Shown here one piece after another: positions 60,271 through 64,000 of a DNA stretch of 64,000 bases (position 1 is the first letter of the stretch; every line of letters begins with the position of its first letter). Both the position numbers and the translations under genes were made by a program. The DNA is from Nissolia schottii (taxonomy: Eukaryota; Streptophyta; Magnoliopsida; Fabales; Fabaceae), in contig QANU01112002.1 in the NCBI GenBank assembly GCA_003254905.1, positions 288,640 through 352,639 on the forward strand, in the 5' to 3' direction. The notes below the pieces were generated by a model that was not told the origin of the DNA, did not search any database, and was given only the letters and a program-made list of their open reading frames with translations.

Positions 60271-60860
60271 CTACTTTGGCACAACTTTAGATGGGGGTAA
60301 AACGAGAAGTGGTCGTGTGTTGGTCACGTGATTATAATGGAAACCTAGCCATGCATATAAATAATGAGAAACCCTATATGTTTAGGCTTACACTCTTATC
60401 CACACTAATTAATTAATTACCGTGCCCCACCCCCGCCCCCCAATTAAATCATAGTATTGGGCTCAAATGCATCATGTCTAGACCATGAGTTAGCCCATTT
60501 TTATCAAAACAAAAATATTATAATTGATTGCAACCCCCTAAGAATTAAATAATTCTAACATAAGAATTCTAATAGTATTTTTTTGGAGTTTTTGTGTCTT
60601 AACCGAGAACATAAGATTTAAAATTGAAACTCTAAATCATTATCTCACTCAAAAAAATGGCAAGAATTCTAATAGTTGGGAAAGATGGGAAATACAAAAA
60701 TTACACAAAATATTGTCCACAACAAAATATTCAATGGGACTAAAATCTCCATAGAGGGACCAAAACCAAACTTTTCCAAATTACAGGGATAAAAAACTTA
60801 ATTAACCCTAATACTTAATACTACGATTCATGTTCACATTAACTTCTTGGAACAAATAGA
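60271..60860. other. 3' flank of VR-D
   Basis: A GGGACTAAAATC...TTAATTAACCC stretch (about 60735-60808) ends just where block similarity with 34373 resumes (60812). The rest shows nothing recognisable. Confidence 0.5.
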
Positions 60861-63578
60861 TCAAAGATAACCCCTTTCCTTGCAACATTGAATTGAATCG
60901 TCTAGCATTTCTTCAAGGCTATGCTTGAACTTGAATCCGGCATCTATGAGTTTCTTTGAGGTCAAATGTGGAAGTTTGGGACCTCTAATTTTCTTCAGTT
61001 CGCTGGAAGAGAGAAACAAAAATTAAATATTAGTTAATTAATTATAATGAAAATAGAAAGAGGACATGTTGAAAAGTTTTCCATATATAGAGGACTATAT
61101 AAAACTCACTCTAGTGTTGGTATCTGAAACTCTGGGTATCTGACAAAAATAATTTCAGCCATTTCTTCAATTGTATTAAGGAATAGTGAACAATTATATC
61201 TCCCTTTTGGGTTAGGATGCTCAAGCAAGAATATGTGTGCTCTAGCCACATCATCAACATGCACCATATGGAGTCTAGAGGCACCAAAAGGATTTTTGTC
61301 ACCTGCGTAATCAATTTATTTTTATTGATAATCTTTACGCATGGAACTTGTACTTAAGTTAGTTTTTTATTGACAAAATTTGAACTTCAAAAATACGTTA
61401 GCTTTTTATTCGCAGAATTTGGACTTCAAACATTATTCAAGTGACAACTAATATGTTAAAAAATATATAAAAACATTTAATATATAATTTTTATCCATTA
61501 ACTTAAGCTTGGGAAGAAATCGATCTTGATAATAATTGTCTGTTTTTACGATTAATTTCACGTCTAAATTGAATATAGTAATAATTAAGACTAATAAAAT
61601 GTTTTAAGTTTAACCATTTGATTGACTTTTATCCATAAACTGCCACACATGCAAATCAATCACTGATGTACGTAACTACTAAATAAGAAAAGTAAAATTT
61701 CACACTGCCCGAACAACCATTTCAGTCCAAAATTTTTAGTGGTTTGAAAAGTTGAAACTCAAAATTAAAGTTGATGATGTACAACGACTTGCAAAATGAC
61801 GGTTCAAAAACAGCCATTGACCATTATGAATGACACAAATCAAACGTAATTGTTCAACAAAGTTGGGCTCGTTTATTTGAGAACTTTTTTCAAAAAAAAA
61901 GAAAGTAGATATAAATTTTCCTTAAAAATATCTTTAAAATGTACAATATTTATCTAAGAATCACAAAGCTAAAATATTTATAAAAAAAACTGTTTGTATG
62001 GCATTTTTTTTTTTTTACAAATTAGAAAAAAATTATAAAAAGATCTAACAAATTATATCATAAAAATATCTATATATAATTTTAAAAGTTTATACAAGTG
62101 CACCTTAAGTAGAAAACAATAGAATAATGATATTTGTGGTTACTGATTTAGTGTGTTCATCAACACTAAGAAAACACATGTAAAATAGTGAAAATTTATG
62201 TTGATGTAGAGAATTGGCCCTCCAATTCCCCACTAGTCATATATCATTGTAAAATTCATACTATTTACACACGAAGTCTCTACAAAGATTTCAGTGTTAA
62301 TATGCATGCTTAAATAAGTGTGTTCAAATGATAGTTATTAATTATAACCGGACCGGCTAGTTCAAACCAAAAATTGGTGGACCGGCCACTTATTCAATTC
62401 AATTCATCTTTATTGGCCCATATATATGTGATTCAAACTTGGAGCAAAGTAGCATAGGACCACTCTCCTTGCCACCAGGTCACAAGTAGACTTATGTCTG
62501 TCTAGGTCGAGTTTTATAATATGATGCAAATAACATAACTCAAAATTAAACAACACTTACCAAATAAAAAAGCTAGTGAGGTATAAATTGAACCAGGAAG
62601 CTTTGGACAAATGAATGGCCCAAGAACAAAGCTAGGTATTAGAGTCACAACATCCAACCCATGCTCCTCTCCAAATTCAAGAACAGCCTTCTCTGTCAGT
62701 GTTTTAGAAATTGAATATGACCAAGCAAATGGCTTCACAACTCTAAGAAACTTTAGATCGCTCCAATAACTCTCATCCATTTCTTCTTCAATGTCCTCTT
62801 CCCCTCGCGAAATAACCGCAGAGGCGCTCGAAGTGTAAACGACTCGCTTCACGGTCTCCGAATTCACACATGCTTTTAGAATTCCCAATGCACCATCAAT
62901 GGTTCTTTTGGTCACTACTTCCTCTGGTTCATTTAGTTCTAGATCCATTGGAGATGCAGTGTGGAAAATTCCAATGCAACCTTTAATTGCTGCATCGAAG
63001 CTTTCTGGGTTGCTAAGATCGGCGTCGAAAATTCGGAGCTTTTCGGCTGCACTAGCAAGATTTGTGAGGAAGCTGACATCTTTCTTGTGATCTGCTATGT
63101 AAATATTTAAAAGTATTAATTGCATGCACAATTTTAATTACATGTCCAATAATAATGATGAAGAAAATAATTATTGTACAATTTTATTATATCCAAAGAT
63201 TATCTTTATTTTATGTCAAAAATAAATAAAAAAATTCTGACAATTTTGTTATGAAAGTGTAACATTCTCCGTAATAATATATTTCCATGCATGCATGTGA
63301 TTATTCTTAATTACTTAAGAAATTGACAACCAAAAAGAAATTAGGGGATAAAAGAGGGCAAAAGATTAAAATTTTTGGTACTTTGAATTAATTAATTTTG
63401 ATGATAAAAAAGTGAAAAAGTGAAATAATAATAATAATAAATAAATAAAAGGCTTGCCTGGATGAGATCTAACGGTAGTATTGACAGTGTAGCCATCCTC
63501 AAGGAGTCTCTTGATAATCCATGAACCAACAAACCCTGTTCCTCCTGTTACACACACTCTTCCTTTCCCCTCTTCCAT
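60861..63578 (-). CDS. VR: Vestitone reductase-like NADPH-dependent reductase, VR-D
   Basis: Exons in transcript order are 63458-63578, 62561-63091, 61110-61302 and 60861-61002 (121, 531, 193, 142 bases), giving 328 residues. It starts [20 protein letters not shown] with an intact nucleotide-binding motif. Catalytic YSISK has Tyr166. [15 protein letters not shown] lies in exon 3 and the protein ends in a Lys/Arg-Gly-Tyr-Leu type C-terminus. Intron 1 begins GC (CCAG|GCAAGC) and ends AG. No GT at the homologous place can replace it. Introns 2 and 3 are GT...AG. It is a clear paralogue of VR-A and VR-B rather than a copy, with the [19 protein letters not shown] region differing. Substrate may be vestitone or a related isoflavanone. 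VR-C is its broken duplicate. Confidence 0.9.
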
Positions 63579-64000
63579 AATTTTGACACTTGTTTTTTCT
63601 GTGGATTTATTTGTACGTTTAGCACTTTCCTTTGTTTCTCTTTTTTCTCCACTTTAAGCTGTGTATATTCTTTGTTATGCTTGATGGCTATATATACACA
63701 CACATCTAATATGATTGGTTGTTAATTTATGCTCCTGTTAATTTATACACACACACCCTGTTCCTCCTGTTCTTTTTTTTTTTAATGTAAATACTTTTCC
63801 CTTGTTTGACTAATCATTCTAGAAGTATTCTTAAGTTTCTAGAGTTGATATATAATATACCTTTGCTAGTGTTTCTTTTACCGTGCAATGCACAAAATTT
63901 TAAGAATTAAAGTTATTAACTAAAACTTTTTAAGAATATTAGATAAATGTTATTTAAGCTTTTTTTAGTTGTATCTAACTCATTTAATATTTATATAATA
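63579..64000. promoter_or_regulatory. VR-D promoter region
   Basis: On -, TATATATAGCCATCAAGC lies at about 63680-63697, roughly 110 bases before the start codon and in the same context as the VR-A and VR-B TATA boxes. Further upstream are CA repeats and a 17-base copy (63755-63771) of the exon 1 segment at 63533-63549. The rest is AT-rich with no gene. Confidence 0.6.

Larger units (their letters stand above)
41340..63578. repeat. Segmental duplication, block 2 (VR-B and VR-D)
   Basis: Matches block 1 in the same order. Similarity runs from about 41340 to about 50262, then resumes from 60812 to exon 1 of VR-D. The 10.5 kb between is specific to block 2 and includes the Copia element. Block 2 lacks the two small solo LTRs and the 121-bp satellite of block 1. 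Confidence 0.9.

Noticed and set aside
1..64000. tRNA, rRNA or known snRNA genes
   Set aside because: Reading both strands I found no convincing A/B boxes with a cloverleaf, and no U1, U2, U4, U5 or U6 core sequence. A tRNAscan or Rfam search would settle it.

Overview
This window is plant nuclear DNA, almost certainly from a legume. The coding genes have plant exon-intron structure. The intergenic space is AT-rich and full of LINE, Copia, LTR and CACTA-type sequences. Four loci match vestitone reductase, an enzyme of isoflavonoid (pterocarpan) phytoalexin synthesis that is typical of legumes. A phaseoloid legume is a guess only. Two runs of N (41355-41381 and 45491) show that this is a draft assembly.

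Left part (1-23 kb). A decayed LINE (1-4480) is split by a long LTR-like element carrying a minisatellite. A complete SCARECROW-type GRAS gene follows on + (7487-10477, one intron, 789 residues predicted). Next is a complete ten-exon GAUT7-like gene on - (13364-21163, 634 residues predicted), and then a 3' LINE remnant on - and a possible CACTA end.

Right part (23-64 kb). This is a tandem duplication of a two-gene block. Each block holds a + strand and a - strand vestitone-reductase-like gene arranged tail to tail. Block 1 (about 23195-37098) carries VR-A (+, intact) and VR-C (-, a pseudogene lacking its start and nucleotide-binding motif). Block 2 (about 41340-63578) carries VR-B (+, intact) and VR-D (-, intact). 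VR-A and VR-B differ at only four predicted residues. VR-C stops abruptly inside exon 1 exactly where block 1 ends, so its truncation is probably the footprint of the duplication breakpoint. The first intron of both - strand genes begins with GC instead of GT.

The blocks have since been reshaped by mobile DNA. Two small solo LTRs with 5-bp target duplications lie only in block 1, and block 2 keeps the matching empty sites. A 3.1-kb solo LTR-like element (duplication CAATG) sits between the blocks. Block 2 received a Copia element (51027-58966) with 349-bp LTRs, which was itself hit by a 3.4-kb relative of the inter-block element (duplication ATACC). Both blocks also carry the same degraded Copia gag segment and the same non-autonomous CACTA-like segment with many TACCGTCG motifs.

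I found no convincing tRNA or rRNA gene, no CRISPR array and no novel multi-gene system. The most notable features are the duplicated reductase gene pair and the dated layers of transposon insertion around it.
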